From Acinetobacter sp. ANC 4204 (GTDB lineage Bacteria > Pseudomonadota > Gammaproteobacteria > Pseudomonadales > Moraxellaceae), in contig NZ_NEFZ01000005.1 of the NCBI RefSeq assembly GCF_002135205.1, positions 62,001 to 126,000 of the forward strand: a DNA stretch of 64,000 nucleotides, written 5' to 3'. Under the pieces are notes generated by a model. The model did no database searches. It was not told the DNA's origin and saw only the letters and a program-made list of their open reading frames with translations. This document shows positions 1 through 9,592 of this stretch, one piece after another (position 1 is the stretch's first letter; every line of letters begins with the position of its first letter). Both the position numbers and the translations under genes were made by a program.

Positions 1-2
1 TT

Positions 3-497
3 GACTTTCGTGCCACAGAACGTACCGCACAGCTCATCATCCAAGTTGCGGGACGCGCTGGACGTGGTGAGAAAAAAGGCGAAGTCTATTTACAAACTTT
101 ACGTCCAGATCACCCTTTGCTGAATACCCTTTTGGAATCGGGCTATCGTAGCTTTGCCAAGCAAACACTGAAAGAGCGTAAAGCTGCATGGATGCCACCT
201 TATCGCTATGCAGCTTTATTGCGCTGTGAGTCTAAACAACAAGAACTGAACCAAAGTTTTTTACAAGAACATGCACAAGCCCTGCGCCAAGCCTCAGAAA
301 ACACTATTGATATTTGGGGACCTATTCCTGCACCAATGGAACGTAAAGCTGGGCGCTATCAGGCGCATATGGTACTGCTCTCAAAAGACCGTGCACGTAT
401 GCACTTCTATATTCGTCAGTGGTGGCAAAATGTCTGGCACAACAAGCCGCATGGCATGAAATTAAGTCTCGATATTGACCCACAAGAGTTAAGTTAA
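3..497 (+). CDS. priA: Primosomal protein N' (PriA helicase), C-terminal part only
   Basis: PriA recognises stalled or repaired replication forks and reloads the replisome. The reading frame is open from the window edge to the TAA at 495-497, so only about the last 164 residues are present. It carries the helicase motif VI region (QVAGRAGRGEKKGEV, from about base 45), followed by the family's QTLRPDHPLL and MPPY segments and the C-terminal domain with IWGPIPAPMERKAGRY. A TTG at 117 could be mistaken for a start, but the homology runs upstream of it without a break. The gene begins outside the window, so its start and zinc-binding region cannot be checked. Confidence 0.95.
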   Translation, partial: DFRATERTAQLIIQVAGRAGRGEKKGEVYLQTLRPDHPLLNTLLESGYRSFAKQTLKERKAAWMPPYRYAALLRCESKQQELNQSFLQEHAQALRQASENTIDIWGPIPAPMERKAGRYQAHMVLLSKDRARMHFYIRQWWQNVWHNKPHGMKLSLDIDPQELS

Positions 498-579
498 GAC
501 CGTAGGTGAATAAGGCTTAGACCTGAGTCGCATTCTCCCTTAAACTTTAAACATAAAGAAAAAAATTTAGGACAGGGCA

Positions 580-2421
580 ATGTCTCTACTGCTTCAAATC
601 ACCCTCTTTTTGGCTGCGGCACTGATGATCGTTCCGCTGGCCAAACGGCTCGGGATTGCCACCGTACTCGGCTATTTATTTACAGGTATTTTACTTGGCC
701 CCAGTGTTTTAAATGTCGTCCATGACCCTGAGGATATTCATAAACTCGCTGAATACGGTGTGATTTTCTTGATGTTCATTATTGGACTGGAACTCCGACC
801 ACAACGTTTATGGGAAATGCGTAAATCCATATTCGTGATGGGGAGCTTACAAGTCGCTGTCTGCGGAATTCTACTCGCTTGTATCGTCTTTTTTGCCTTG
901 CAACAACAGATTGCAGCCAGTGTTGTGATTGGTTTTGCCCTCGCTCTTTCCTCGACAGCCTTCGTTCTGCAACTTCTGAGCGAAAAACAACAACTCAACA
1001 CCACGTTTGGTCAACAGTCCTTTTCCATTTTACTCTTTCAAGATATTGCTGCAATTCCGCTGATTGCAGTTATTCCCCTTCTTGCGGGAACAAGCTCAAC
1101 CCATCATGGCATTGCCTACTTTGCCGCTATTGTTGCTACCTTTACAGGCTTATTCTTATTTAGTCGTTATCTCATGCGTCCATTTTTTCGCTTTGTGGCC
1201 AAAAGTGGCGCGCATGAACTGATTACCGCAGTCGGCTTATTTATTGTCTTAGGCGTGGTCGCGCTGATGGATGTCTTAGGTATCAGTACCACCTTGGGCG
1301 CATTTTTAACGGGAGTGTTACTTGCTGACTCTGAATTCCGCCATGAACTGGAAGCCAGTATTGCACCATTTAAAGGTCTACTTCTCGGTCTGTTTTTCAT
1401 GACCGTCGGGATGAGTACCCAAGTTTCGCTCCTGTGGGAAACCCCAAGTCTGATTATTGGCGGTGCGTTATTGCTGATGTTGGTCAAACTGCTGGCATTA
1501 ACGGCCATAGCTCGCTACTTCGAGTTTTCATGGCGCAACAGTTTGATGCTGGCAACCTGTTTGGCACAAGGCGGTGAATTTGCTTTTGTAGTGCTCAATG
1601 TGGCCATGAGTGAACATGTGATTACACAGGCCATTTTAGAGCCGATCAACCTGATCGTGACCTTGTCGATGATTCTGACGCCTATTCTATACTGGCTAAT
1701 GAGTTCTTGGGTGGTACCGCTATTTGAAAAAGAAACTACTCCCGTCTATGACGACATTCCCGATCAACACAACCCAATGATTATTGCGGGTTTCGGGCGT
1801 GTTGGACAAATTGTAGCGCGACTGGTGCACTTACAACACCAGACTTTTACAGCCATTGATAGCAATATCGACAAGGTTGATTTTGTCAGAAACTACGGTG
1901 GTAAACTCTACTATGGAGATGCCACTCAACCCGATATCCTGCGTGCCGCAGGGATCGAACATGCCAAAGTTTTTGTGTTAGCCATTGATGATATTGAGGA
2001 CTCAATGAATGTGGCACGCCATATTCGACTCAACTACCCTGACCTAAACTTACTGGTGCGGGCACGAGACCGACATCATGTGCACTTGCTGCGTGATCTA
2101 GGGGTCGAACATATTTGGCGTGAAACCTATTTATCATCCTTGGGGATGGCTTATTTTGCGCTGCGCAATCTCGGAATTGCTGAAGCTGATGCTTATAAGA
2201 GCATCGAATTATTCCGCGATTATGATGAAAAACTGCTCGCACAGCAGCAAAGCATTTATAACGATGAGCAGAAAGTGTATGAAACACATCGTAACGCTTT
2301 AGCCGAATTAGAACATCTGTTTGAAAGTGATACCCAATTGCGCCAAAGCCCTGTGGGGGTTGACCTACAACGTGAGTTACAACATGACCGAATAGATGTG
2401 ACACGGGATGAAGTAAAATGA
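580..2421 (+). CDS. Kef-type K+/H+ antiporter (CPA2 family) with KTN domain
   Basis: A 613-residue potassium (or other monovalent cation)/proton antiporter of the inner membrane. The N-terminal ~385 residues are hydrophobic with the CPA2 landmarks GLELRPQRLW, ALSSTAFVLQLL and SILLFQDIAAIPLIA, the last being the conserved QD segment. From about residue 404 there is a Rossmann-type RCK/KTN domain starting GFGRVGQIVARL with an acidic D at the end of its second strand, expected to bind NAD(H) and gate transport. The C-terminal ~90 residues are charged and helical. It resembles KefB/KefC, but neither an ancillary KefF/KefG oxidoreductase nor evidence for glutathione gating is visible here, so I leave the symbol blank. 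The ATG at 580 follows AGGACAGGG. Confidence 0.9.
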   Translation: MSLLLQITLFLAAALMIVPLAKRLGIATVLGYLFTGILLGPSVLNVVHDPEDIHKLAEYGVIFLMFIIGLELRPQRLWEMRKSIFVMGSLQVAVCGILLACIVFFALQQQIAASVVIGFALALSSTAFVLQLLSEKQQLNTTFGQQSFSILLFQDIAAIPLIAVIPLLAGTSSTHHGIAYFAAIVATFTGLFLFSRYLMRPFFRFVAKSGAHELITAVGLFIVLGVVALMDVLGISTTLGAFLTGVLLADSEFRHELEASIAPFKGLLLGLFFMTVGMSTQVSLLWETPSLIIGGALLLMLVKLLALTAIARYFEFSWRNSLMLATCLAQGGEFAFVVLNVAMSEHVITQAILEPINLIVTLSMILTPILYWLMSSWVVPLFEKETTPVYDDIPDQHNPMIIAGFGRVGQIVARLVHLQHQTFTAIDSNIDKVDFVRNYGGKLYYGDATQPDILRAAGIEHAKVFVLAIDDIEDSMNVARHIRLNYPDLNLLVRARDRHHVHLLRDLGVEHIWRETYLSSLGMAYFALRNLGIAEADAYKSIELFRDYDEKLLAQQQSIYNDEQKVYETHRNALAELEHLFESDTQLRQSPVGVDLQRELQHDRIDVTRDEVK

Positions 2422-2471
2422 CTTGTGTTTTACAATATCGTCACCATTAAGACAGGATATTGGAGAAATTT

Positions 2472-3347
2472 ATGTCTGATTTGCGTCAACGCTTTTATAT
2501 TGAAGATAGTCCTGTTCGTGGTGAAGTGGTTCATCTTGAAGAAACCCTACAAACCATCTTGGCACAGCGTGATTATGCCCCAGCAATCCAAATACTGTTA
2601 GGCGAAATGCTCAGTGCCACGGCATTGCTTGCCAGCACCCTAAAAATTAAAGGCCGTATTAGTTTACAAATTCAGGCGTCAGGTAGCTTTAAATGGGCTA
2701 TGGCGGAATGCAATCACCTCGGTGAAGTACGTGCTTTGGCGGATTATGAAGCTGACCCACGTTTTAACAGCGCTGAAAGTAGCAGTACCGTGTTGAGCAC
2801 ACTCGTCAGCCCAGTGCTGTTTATTAATATTGAACCTGAGTTTGGTGAGCGCTATCAAGGAATTGTGGCTTTAGATAAGCCAAATCTCGCAGGTTGCTTA
2901 ATGCAGTATTATGACCTATCTGCACAAATTCCAACACGTATCGTCTTAGCCAGCTCAGCTCAGCGTTCAGGCGGATTACTCATTCAACTGTTACCGCGAA
3001 ATAGTGAAGAAGAACAAGAACGTGTTGACCAAGACCTTTGGCCACGTCTGACCATGTTGACGGAGACACTTAAAGCAGAAGAGTTGACTGAGTTAGACAC
3101 CAGCGAAATTCTTTACCGTCTTTATAACGAAGAAGACGTTCGTTTACCCGAAGTTGAAGCATTGAAATTCGGTTGTACCTGCTCAAAAGAACGTTGTGCT
3201 CATGCGCTTGAGCAAATTGGTGTAGAAGCTGTACGTGAAACACTAGAACATCAGAACCCCATTACCATGGACTGTCAGTTCTGTAACACACAATACAGCT
3301 TTAGTGCAGAAGAAGCGCTCGGCTTGTTTGGTGAGCACTTAAGCTAA
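2472..3347 (+). CDS. hslO: Redox-regulated holdase chaperone Hsp33
   Basis: Hsp33 is a cytoplasmic chaperone that is activated when oxidants form disulfides between its zinc-binding cysteines. The 291-residue protein has the N-terminal chaperone fold (ALLASTLKIKGRISLQIQ, LVSPVLFINIEP-type segments). Its C-terminal redox switch has C235-T-C237 and C268-Q-F-C271, the CxC plus CxxC pattern of the family with the usual spacing. An extra Cys at 242 also occurs in the E. coli protein. The ATG at 2472 is preferred to the in-frame TTG at 2460 because GGAGA at 2462-2466 gives it a good ribosome-binding site. It is followed by an intrinsic terminator. Confidence 0.96.
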   Translation: MSDLRQRFYIEDSPVRGEVVHLEETLQTILAQRDYAPAIQILLGEMLSATALLASTLKIKGRISLQIQASGSFKWAMAECNHLGEVRALADYEADPRFNSAESSSTVLSTLVSPVLFINIEPEFGERYQGIVALDKPNLAGCLMQYYDLSAQIPTRIVLASSAQRSGGLLIQLLPRNSEEEQERVDQDLWPRLTMLTETLKAEELTELDTSEILYRLYNEEDVRLPEVEALKFGCTCSKERCAHALEQIGVEAVRETLEHQNPITMDCQFCNTQYSFSAEEALGLFGEHLS

Positions 3348-3357
3348 GTCTTTCTCC

Positions 3358-3401
3358 TAGACATAAGAAAAGAGTAGCATCGCTGCTCTTTTTTTATGTC
3401 T
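3358..3401 (+). terminator. Intrinsic terminator after hslO
   Basis: Inverted repeat AGAGTAGC (3371-3378) / GCTGCTCT (3382-3389) with a 3-nt loop, followed by a run of T. It is extended by an outer AGACATAA/TTATGTCT pairing. Confidence 0.8.
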
Positions 3402-3550
3402 TAAGTTTCATAAAAGTCATATTTTTCACATAAACCATCACTCTTATTCATAGATATTTTACTGGTCATTCCATTTAAATTTCGTTATAAATAAAACCAT
3501 AATTTTTTTATGCCTTTTTTATATTTATTTTTCCTCGGGGCTTGGTTGTT

Positions 3551-4003
3551 ATGAAACGATCTGTTTATCTTTTGGCACTCACCAGTAGCTTGGCTTTCTC
3601 CTGTTTTGCAGCGTCCGACCCATTACTTGGAAAATGGAAAACTATTGATGATAAGACGGGCTACTCGCTTGCAGATGTTGAAATTCAAAAAGATAAAAAT
3701 AATCTCTATAGAGCTATCATCCTGAGTACACGTGAAATTCCAGGAGCAACCAAAATAGAAAATTGCACAAAATGTGATGGTGTGAATAAAAACCAGCCGA
3801 TCATCGGGATGACGACTTTAAGCCATCTCAAAGCAGATGAGACGCAAGGCAACACGTATATTCAAGGTCAACTGCTCGACCCGCTCTCAGGTTTACGCTA
3901 TGACGCTCAGGCACGACTCAGTAATAATGGTAAGCACTTACGGATTCGAGGAACTTCGACCGAAAATGGCGGTAGACGCAACATCATCTGGGTCAAATAT
4001 TAA
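3551..4003 (+). CDS. DUF2147 family secreted protein
   Basis: A 150-residue protein starting MKRSVYLLALTSS, with a Sec-type signal peptide ending around the ...SCFAAS segment. The mature part opens DPLLGKWKTIDDKTG, the DUF2147 hallmark, and continues with CTKCDGVNKNQPIIGM and a DPLSGLRYDAQARL beta-strand region, as in this beta-barrel-like lipocalin-sized family of unknown function. A cysteine lies near the cleavage region, but its context (AFSC) is a poor lipobox, so I call it periplasmic rather than a lipoprotein. The ATG at 3551 is preferred to the TTG at 3542. The gene stands alone between two terminators, so context gives no role. Confidence 0.85.
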   Translation: MKRSVYLLALTSSLAFSCFAASDPLLGKWKTIDDKTGYSLADVEIQKDKNNLYRAIILSTREIPGATKIENCTKCDGVNKNQPIIGMTTLSHLKADETQGNTYIQGQLLDPLSGLRYDAQARLSNNGKHLRIRGTSTENGGRRNIIWVKY

Positions 4004-4019
4004 GTATCCCTCATCAATC

Positions 4020-4046
4020 AAAGCCCCTTTCATTGAGGGCTTTTTT
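4020..4046 (+). terminator. Intrinsic terminator after the DUF2147 gene
   Basis: AAAGCCC (4020-4026) pairs with GGGCTTT (4037-4043) and is followed by a T tract. Confidence 0.75.
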
Positions 4047-4147
4047 CTTGTCATGTTTTGAAACAATAAGGAACATATCTTTACTGTAGAAATCGACTAA
4101 AAGGCTGAATAATGATTAAAACTTAATCAATTTATAAATTCTTACTT

Positions 4148-5101
4148 ATGCCGAAGAACCATTATGAAATACTCGGTTTAACGCGAGATGCGACAGCCGA
4201 TCAAATTAAAAAAGCCTACCGTAAATTGGCGCGTAAGTACCATCCTGATGTCAGCAAAGAAGCCGATGCTGAAACACGTATGCAAGAACTCAACGTAGCT
4301 TATGACACCTTGAGTGATGAAACAAAAAAAGCGGAATACGACTTTGAGCTTGACCATCCGCAAGGTGCTCACCAATTTAATCAAAATACAGGCTTTGGTG
4401 GCTTTGAGGGTGCCTTTCGGAATGCACAGGGTGGTCAACAGGCACATGATTTTTCGGGCTTTGAAGACTTATTTGGTCGTTTTGGATCAGGCTTTGGTGG
4501 ATCAAATTATCAATATCAACGCCAAAATCGCACACCCCATAAAGGTGAAGACCAACATGCACGTTTAGATGTAGATTTGGATGTAGGCTTCCACGGCACC
4601 ACCCAAACCATTACCTTACAGATCCCTACTTTAAATGCTTATGGCGAGGCCGAAATTCAGCGTAAAACGCTGGAAGTTAAAATTCCTAAAGGCATGAAAG
4701 AAGGACAACAGATTCGTTTAAGTGGTCAAGGACAGTCGGGTATTCAGGGGGGTGAAAATGGCGACCTCTATATCGAAATTTACTACAAAGACACAGACAC
4801 CACACGTGTTGAAGGGGTCGACGTCTATCACCAATTCAACATTAGCCCGTGGGAAGCCGCTTTAGGACTGAGCACAACTGCCACCCTGCCAAATGGCCGC
4901 ACACTACAAATCCAAATTCCTAAAAACGCGAAAAATGGGCAACAACTACGTTTAAAAGATCAGGGGATTCCAGCCAAAACCGCTGGGCATTTATATTTAA
5001 TTTTAAATATTGTTCAACCTCCTGCGCAAAGTGAGCAAGAGCAACAGGCTTACCAAGCCTTTGCTGAAGCCTTTCCTCACTTCAAGCCGCGTCAGTCTTA
5101 A
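4148..5101 (+). CDS. cbpA: DnaJ-type co-chaperone CbpA (class B J-domain protein)
   Basis: A 317-residue J-domain co-chaperone that stimulates DnaK. The J-domain occupies residues 1-70 with the catalytic HPD at 32-34. A Gly/Phe-rich linker follows (about 85-125: FGGFEGAF, FGRFGSGFGG). Then come two beta-sandwich client-binding domains with VKIPKGMKEGQQIRL and IQIPKNAKNGQQLRL. There is no cysteine-rich zinc finger, which separates it from DnaJ itself and fits CbpA/DjlA-like class B proteins. The stop codon overlaps the ribosome-binding site of the next gene, cbpM, its usual modulator partner, so the two form an operon. No clear ribosome-binding site precedes the ATG at 4148. Confidence 0.93.
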   Translation: MPKNHYEILGLTRDATADQIKKAYRKLARKYHPDVSKEADAETRMQELNVAYDTLSDETKKAEYDFELDHPQGAHQFNQNTGFGGFEGAFRNAQGGQQAHDFSGFEDLFGRFGSGFGGSNYQYQRQNRTPHKGEDQHARLDVDLDVGFHGTTQTITLQIPTLNAYGEAEIQRKTLEVKIPKGMKEGQQIRLSGQGQSGIQGGENGDLYIEIYYKDTDTTRVEGVDVYHQFNISPWEAALGLSTTATLPNGRTLQIQIPKNAKNGQQLRLKDQGIPAKTAGHLYLILNIVQPPAQSEQEQQAYQAFAEAFPHFKPRQS

Positions 5102-5111
5102 GGAGAAAATT

Positions 5112-5468
5112 ATGACGACTATTCATTATCGTGAAATTATTTTAGACGGATGTCGACACGCTGAAATTGTTGATGAACAACATAGCTTTGATTTAAAGCA
5201 TTTTGCTGAAGCTTGCGGACAAAGTCCGGAGTGGGTTTTACAGCTGTTGGAATATGACATTCTGCCTAACCGACCCGATAACCGTATTCACCAGTTTTTT
5301 GGTGATGATGTCTCACGTGCACGGCGAGCCTATCGCTTACAACGTGACTTTGATGCCAGCTTTACTGCTGTTGCAATGATGCTGGATTTAATTGATGAGG
5401 TTCAAAAACTCCGTCGTGAAGTGAAACACTTACACCTCACCGACCCAGTTAAACCAACTCAGCACTAG
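5112..5468 (+). CDS. cbpM: Chaperone modulator CbpM
   Basis: A 118-residue protein of the CbpM/MerR-like HTH modulator family, which in E. coli binds the J-domain of CbpA and blocks its interaction with DnaK. The sequence shows the family's SFDLKHFAEACGQSPEWV segment, the LEYDILPNRP turn and a helical C-terminus (MLDLIDEVQKLRREVKHL). The ATG at 5112 has AGGAG at 5101-5105, immediately after the cbpA stop, so the two are transcribed and probably translated together. A longer in-frame extension from 5010 would run back through cbpA and is rejected. Confidence 0.9.
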   Translation: MTTIHYREIILDGCRHAEIVDEQHSFDLKHFAEACGQSPEWVLQLLEYDILPNRPDNRIHQFFGDDVSRARRAYRLQRDFDASFTAVAMMLDLIDEVQKLRREVKHLHLTDPVKPTQH

Positions 5469-5474
5469 TTCTAT

Positions 5475-5510
5475 AAAGAAAGATTGGCGCATGCCTTTCT
5501 TTCTTTTTTT
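5475..5510 (+). terminator. Intrinsic terminator after cbpM
   Basis: AAAGAAAG (5475-5482) and CTTTCTTT (5495-5502) enclose a GGC-gcat-GCC inner stem, followed by C and seven T. It overlaps an upstream in-frame ATG (5491) of the next gene and argues against that start. Confidence 0.65.
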
Positions 5511-5538
5511 TATGCTAAAAGAGGATTTGACGGCAACC

Positions 5539-5799
5539 ATGAAACTTAAAGTTTGTAATAAAAAGACCAAGCACATGTTTCCTGAATACCGAGACATGAT
5601 TCAACAGCTTAGAGAAGACAATCCACATTTTTCTAAAATGTTTGATGACCATGAAGCGCTGGACAAGGAAATTTGTTTACTCGAACAAGATCCTGTTCGG
5701 ATTCATCGTGGAGAGATTGAGCCCCTCAAACGCAAAAAGTTGTTCATTAAAGATCAACTTTATCGCATTTTAAAAGGAGCTCAACTCAAAACCTCTTAA
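5539..5799 (+). CDS. YdcH-like small protein (DUF465)
   Basis: A small, charged, helical protein. The core MFPEYRDMIQQLREDNPHF...FDDHEALDKEI is the DUF465/YdcH signature, a family of unknown function found as short coiled helices. The family's own methionine is at 5575, which would give 74 residues, close to E. coli YdcH. The ATG at 5539 gives 86 residues. Neither has an ideal ribosome-binding site (GAGGA lies at 5521-5525). Starts further upstream (5491, 5512) fall in the preceding terminator hairpin and T-run and are unlikely. The gene stands alone. Confidence 0.75.
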   Translation: MKLKVCNKKTKHMFPEYRDMIQQLREDNPHFSKMFDDHEALDKEICLLEQDPVRIHRGEIEPLKRKKLFIKDQLYRILKGAQLKTS

Positions 5800-5907
5800 A
5801 TTTAAATGCTCTGCAACGCCCACATATCCGACTAATAAATTGAACAAGGATAGCGTTTGCCTCAAGAGCGTCAGGTTACAGCGCATTCGCTTTAACTGTC
5901 GATACAG

Positions 5908-5940
5908 AAAATCACCCAATTATTTTAATTTGGTGATTTT
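5908..5940 (-). terminator. Probable terminator hairpin of the CorA-family gene
   Basis: AAAATCACC (5908-5916) and GGTGATTTT (5932-5940) form a perfect 9-bp stem that contains the gene's stop codon in the loop side. On the minus strand it ends in TTTT only, so it is a weak terminator. Confidence 0.45.
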
Positions 5941-7155
5941 CTCTAAATCTTTAATCGTGCCTTTCACGGTTTGTTTAATCGGCTCATAATCCATAAACCA
6001 AAACAGGTTCATATGTTGATCCGCATGTTGTTGAGCCAGCATATCAATAACACTCTTTTCCCCGCGACCGACCAAATGCCGTCGATAGAAATAATAAAGC
6101 AACGTCATGGTGGTCATAAGCATAATGCCGAGCATAATCCAAAACCCTGTAGGTGACTTCAGCCCAGGAATAAACTCAAAATTCATTCCATATACCCCAG
6201 TCAATAAGGTCAGTGGTGCAAAAATAGCAGTGATAATCGCCAAAATACGCATGTTTTCATTGGTTTGATTAGCAATCGCTGAGAAATGCAGATCAATAGC
6301 GGCCTGTACCGCACTTCTCAAACGAATCGTGTGCTTTTGAATACGTTCAATATGACTGGTCAAATCGTCCACACGCACCAACATGATGTCTTGTTTTTCA
6401 CTGCGCTTTTTCCCTTTCAAGTGCGAATAATTATCCACAATTTCATCGCGCAATTCCTGTAAAGTTTCGATCTGTTCTTCACACAAATTTTCCACCTGCT
6501 GAAAAGCCATATTCTCCTGCAATAATTGATGCCATCTGGTAAAACGACGATGCCCTTGCAAAAGCTCCTGCTGCCAAAACTCGACCCGTCGCGTGAGCGG
6601 AACTCGCAAGTCCAAATAACCATCGACCATATGGTTTAATAAACGCAGTGCTAAATCTAATGGAGTCGATGGGAGTTTTCGTGGCTTATTATGTTCTTCA
6701 ATCGGACGCCCCAAAACAGTTTCAATCCGTTGAATATAACTTTCAACTTCTTTATTGCCCTGCTCTCTAACTGTAATCAGAACTTGTGGCGTGAGCATAA
6801 AACTAATGGGTGTCGTCGCCAAACCAAATACGCGCTCATGCTTTTCAACAGCCTGTGCATCAATCTTGATTTGGTCATCAGGTGTAATCAGCTTTCGGAA
6901 GATCAATAAATCATAGTCTTCCAACGTGTCGAATGCACAAGGATGTTCTAAATTTAAAATATCACGTAGGTGGTATTCATTTACCCATATCCCTGTTGCC
7001 GCGTAAATGTCTTGTTGCCAATGTTCAGCGCGATTTATTACGTCTTCACGGCTACACTCCACCCAGATAAATTCGGCTTCCTGCTCTGCAATCGGTTGTT
7101 TCTGCACATAGGTATGCTGTGCAGTAGGATGTTGATAGAAATAATAGCTTTGCAT
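5920..7155 (-). CDS. CorA-family divalent cation transporter (CorA/ZntB-like)
   Basis: A 411-residue inner-membrane channel/transporter of the 2-TM-GxN family. A long cytoplasmic N-terminal domain (to about residue 300) contains the predicted long helices (QKHTIRLRSAVQAAIDLHF region). Then come two transmembrane segments, the first ending in Y322-G323-M324-N325, the selectivity motif. The second lies in SPTGFWIMLGIMLMTTMTLLYYFY, and a short basic tail follows. The length is greater than typical CorA (~320), mainly in the cytoplasmic domain and C-terminal tail. Mg2+, Co2+ or Zn2+ are all possible substrates and the sequence does not decide. It is a single-gene unit. Confidence 0.88.
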   Translation of the reverse strand: MQSYYFYQHPTAQHTYVQKQPIAEQEAEFIWVECSREDVINRAEHWQQDIYAATGIWVNEYHLRDILNLEHPCAFDTLEDYDLLIFRKLITPDDQIKIDAQAVEKHERVFGLATTPISFMLTPQVLITVREQGNKEVESYIQRIETVLGRPIEEHNKPRKLPSTPLDLALRLLNHMVDGYLDLRVPLTRRVEFWQQELLQGHRRFTRWHQLLQENMAFQQVENLCEEQIETLQELRDEIVDNYSHLKGKKRSEKQDIMLVRVDDLTSHIERIQKHTIRLRSAVQAAIDLHFSAIANQTNENMRILAIITAIFAPLTLLTGVYGMNFEFIPGLKSPTGFWIMLGIMLMTTMTLLYYFYRRHLVGRGEKSVIDMLAQQHADQHMNLFWFMDYEPIKQTVKGTIKDLEKITKLK

Positions 7156-7196
7156 ATCTCATTTATTATTGTCTGTCTTAGCCAGCATGATGCCAT

Positions 7197-7248
7197 AAAA
7201 AAAGCCCTGAGCAAGCCAAAGTTTAATTTGGCAAAGCTCAGGGCTTTT
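7197..7248 (-). terminator. Strong intrinsic terminator of pnp
   Basis: AAAAGCCCTGAGC (7200-7212) pairs perfectly with GCTCAGGGCTTTT (7236-7248), with an inner GCCAAA/TTTGGC stem. On the minus strand the stem is followed by seven T. Confidence 0.9.
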
Positions 7249-7295
7249 CAATATCACTCAACTCACATAGAACATACTCTGTGAATTGTCAGAAC

Positions 7296-9389
7296 TTAAA
7301 CTTGTTCGATGTCTTTCATCGTCAATTTGATACGACCACGGTTGTCTACGTCCGCAACTTGTACCTTAATTTCTTGACCTTCTTTCAACACGTCTGCCAC
7401 GTTCGCAATGCGCTCGTTTGAGATTTGTGAAATATGAAGTAGACCATCAGTACCTGGAAGAATGTTAACAAAGGCACCGAATTCAACGATACGAATAACT
7501 TTACCAGTGTAAATTGTACCTGGTTCAATCTCAGCAGTCAGTGCTTGGATTTTTGCAACAGCAGCAGAAGCGGCTGCTTTAGTTTCACCAAATACACGTA
7601 CTGTACCATTGTCTTCGATATCAATCGCTGCCTTGGTTTCTTCTGTAATGGCACGGATGGTTGCACCACCTTTACCAATCACGTCACGAATCTTGTCAGG
7701 GTTGATGTTGATGACTTGGAATGTCGGCGCATGCATTGAAATTTCAGGACGCGCACGTGAAATCACTTGGTTCATTTCATTGAGGATGTGCATACGACCC
7801 GCATACGCTTGGTTCAATGCAACTTCCATGATCTCTTCAGTGATACCTTCGATCTTGATGTCCATTTGAAGTGCAGTAATACCGTTCGCAGAACCAGCTA
7901 CTTTAAAGTCCATGTCACCTAAGTGATCTTCATCACCTAAAATGTCAGAAAGAACTGCGAAGCGCTCGCCTTCTTTGACTAAGCCCATTGCAATACCTGC
8001 AACTGGTGCTTTTAATGGAACACCCGCATCCATAAGTGATAATGAAGCACCACATACAGAAGCCATAGAAGATGAACCATTCGATTCAGTGATGTCAGAT
8101 ACGATACGAATCACGTACGGGAAGCGATCAGCCGCAGGAAGAACCGCTTGTACACCACGACGTGCTAAACGACCATGACCAATTTCACGGCGTTTAGGAC
8201 CAGATTCACGACCTGTTTCACCTACAGAGTATGCAGGGAAGTTGTAGTGCAACATGAAGTTGTCAGTTTTAGTCCCTGCAAGTGTATCTACCATTAAGGC
8301 ATCACGTGTGTTACCTAAAGTCGTGGTTACCAATGCCTGAGTTTCACCACGTGTGAACAATGCAGAACCGTGAGCACGATCTAACACGCCAACTTGAACG
8401 TCAATTGCACGTACAGTTTTCGTGTCACGACCATCAATACGTGGCTTACCAGACAAGATGTTGTCACGTACTGTACGGTATTTTAAGTCTTCAAATAATT
8501 CGTCAACTTCAGTAGCAATACCAGTTTCATCTTCTTCAGGAACAAACTGAGCAACAGCTTCAGCGTGAAGCGCATCTAATGCTGCATAACGGTCTTGCTT
8601 AACAGCAATTGTGTATGCTTCAGAGATTTTCGCTTCGAATGCTTCTTTCAATTTACCAAGAAGTTCTTCGTTTTTAACTGGCGCAACCCAAGTAGATTCA
8701 ACTGCGCCCGCAGCTGCAGCAAACTCTTTAATTGCTTGAATTGCAATTTGCATTTCGTCATGACCGAAAAGTACAGCGCCTAACATTTGGTCTTCAGAAA
8801 GCTCTTTCGCTTCAGATTCAACCATCAATACAGCAGCTTCAGTACCTGCAACCACAAGGTCAAGATCAGATTCTTTAAGCTGTTCTAAGGTTGGGTTAAG
8901 GATGTATTCACCATTGATTAAACCAACACGTGCGCCTGCGATTGGGCCTGCAAATGGAACACCAGCAATAGACATCGCAGCTGAAGCACCCAACATTGCA
9001 GCGATATCGCCTTCCATGGTTTTGTCCGAAGAAATAACAGTCGCTGTTACTTGGATTTCGTTGTAGAAACCTTCTGGGAACAATGGACGGATTGGACGGT
9101 CAATAAGACGTGAAATTAAAGTTTCAGCTTCAGACTGACGACCTTCACGCTTGCCATAACCACCTGGGATACGACCTGCAGCATATTGTTTTTCTTGGTA
9201 GTTAACAGTCAATGGGAAGAAGTCTTGACCTGCTTTTGCTTTTGGTTGAGCAACGATTGCAACAAGAACCTGTACACCACCCATCGTGATCACTACAGTG
9301 TTTGCTTGACGAGCAACACGACCAGTTTCTAAAACAACCGTGTGTTGACCATATTGGAATTCTTTACGAATAATATTAAACATAGACAT
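7296..9389 (-). CDS. pnp: Polyribonucleotide nucleotidyltransferase (PNPase)
   Basis: A 697-residue 3'-5' phosphorolytic exoribonuclease and component of the RNA degradosome. Two RNase PH cores are visible: the first with [21 protein letters not shown], the second with RPEIS-preceding [17 protein letters not shown], which carries the conserved acidic residues. They are followed by a KH domain ([20 protein letters not shown]) and an S1 domain ([20 protein letters not shown]). The gene lies downstream of rpsO on the same strand, the conserved arrangement. A second Met two codons in (9383) is equally possible; AGGA lies about 11 nt upstream of the first. The long leader with three hairpins is described separately. 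Confidence 0.98.
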   Translation of the reverse strand: MSMFNIIRKEFQYGQHTVVLETGRVARQANTVVITMGGVQVLVAIVAQPKAKAGQDFFPLTVNYQEKQYAAGRIPGGYGKREGRQSEAETLISRLIDRPIRPLFPEGFYNEIQVTATVISSDKTMEGDIAAMLGASAAMSIAGVPFAGPIAGARVGLINGEYILNPTLEQLKESDLDLVVAGTEAAVLMVESEAKELSEDQMLGAVLFGHDEMQIAIQAIKEFAAAAGAVESTWVAPVKNEELLGKLKEAFEAKISEAYTIAVKQDRYAALDALHAEAVAQFVPEEDETGIATEVDELFEDLKYRTVRDNILSGKPRIDGRDTKTVRAIDVQVGVLDRAHGSALFTRGETQALVTTTLGNTRDALMVDTLAGTKTDNFMLHYNFPAYSVGETGRESGPKRREIGHGRLARRGVQAVLPAADRFPYVIRIVSDITESNGSSSMASVCGASLSLMDAGVPLKAPVAGIAMGLVKEGERFAVLSDILGDEDHLGDMDFKVAGSANGITALQMDIKIEGITEEIMEVALNQAYAGRMHILNEMNQVISRARPEISMHAPTFQVININPDKIRDVIGKGGATIRAITEETKAAIDIEDNGTVRVFGETKAAASAAVAKIQALTAEIEPGTIYTGKVIRIVEFGAFVNILPGTDGLLHISQISNERIANVADVLKEGQEIKVQVADVDNRGRIKLTMKDIEQV

Positions 9390-9458
9390 GTATTGTTTTT
9401 TCCTAGTTCTTTTGAACAGTTATTTATCTAGTGGAGACCCCTAAGGTTTGGCATTCAC

Positions 9459-9592
9459 ATTACTTTTTTCAAGTAACGGTGGAAATGACAAAGCTTAGAA
9501 GCCGACCTCACCAGAAATTAAAAACATGATTTTAAGACACAAAGAAGGAGCGAAACATTCGCCCCTTCCCCATTACCTCGCGAAAGCGAGGT
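9459..9592 (-). promoter_or_regulatory. Structured rpsO-pnp intercistronic region / pnp leader
   Basis: Reading the minus strand from rpsO, three hairpins precede pnp. The first is a 7-bp stem capped by a 4-nt loop (ACCTCGC 9575-9581 / GCGAGGT 9586-9592). The second is GAAGG-a-GCGAA / TTCGC-c-CCTTC (9544-9568). The third is TTACTT/AAGTAA at about 9460-9477. In E. coli this intercistronic region carries a partial terminator and an RNase III-cleaved stem through which PNPase represses itself. I infer a similar role from position and structure only. Confidence 0.5.

Noticed and set aside
3551..3620. Lipoprotein signal in the DUF2147 protein
   Set aside because: The residues before the Cys (AFS) do not form a usual lipobox; an ordinary signal peptidase I site fits better.
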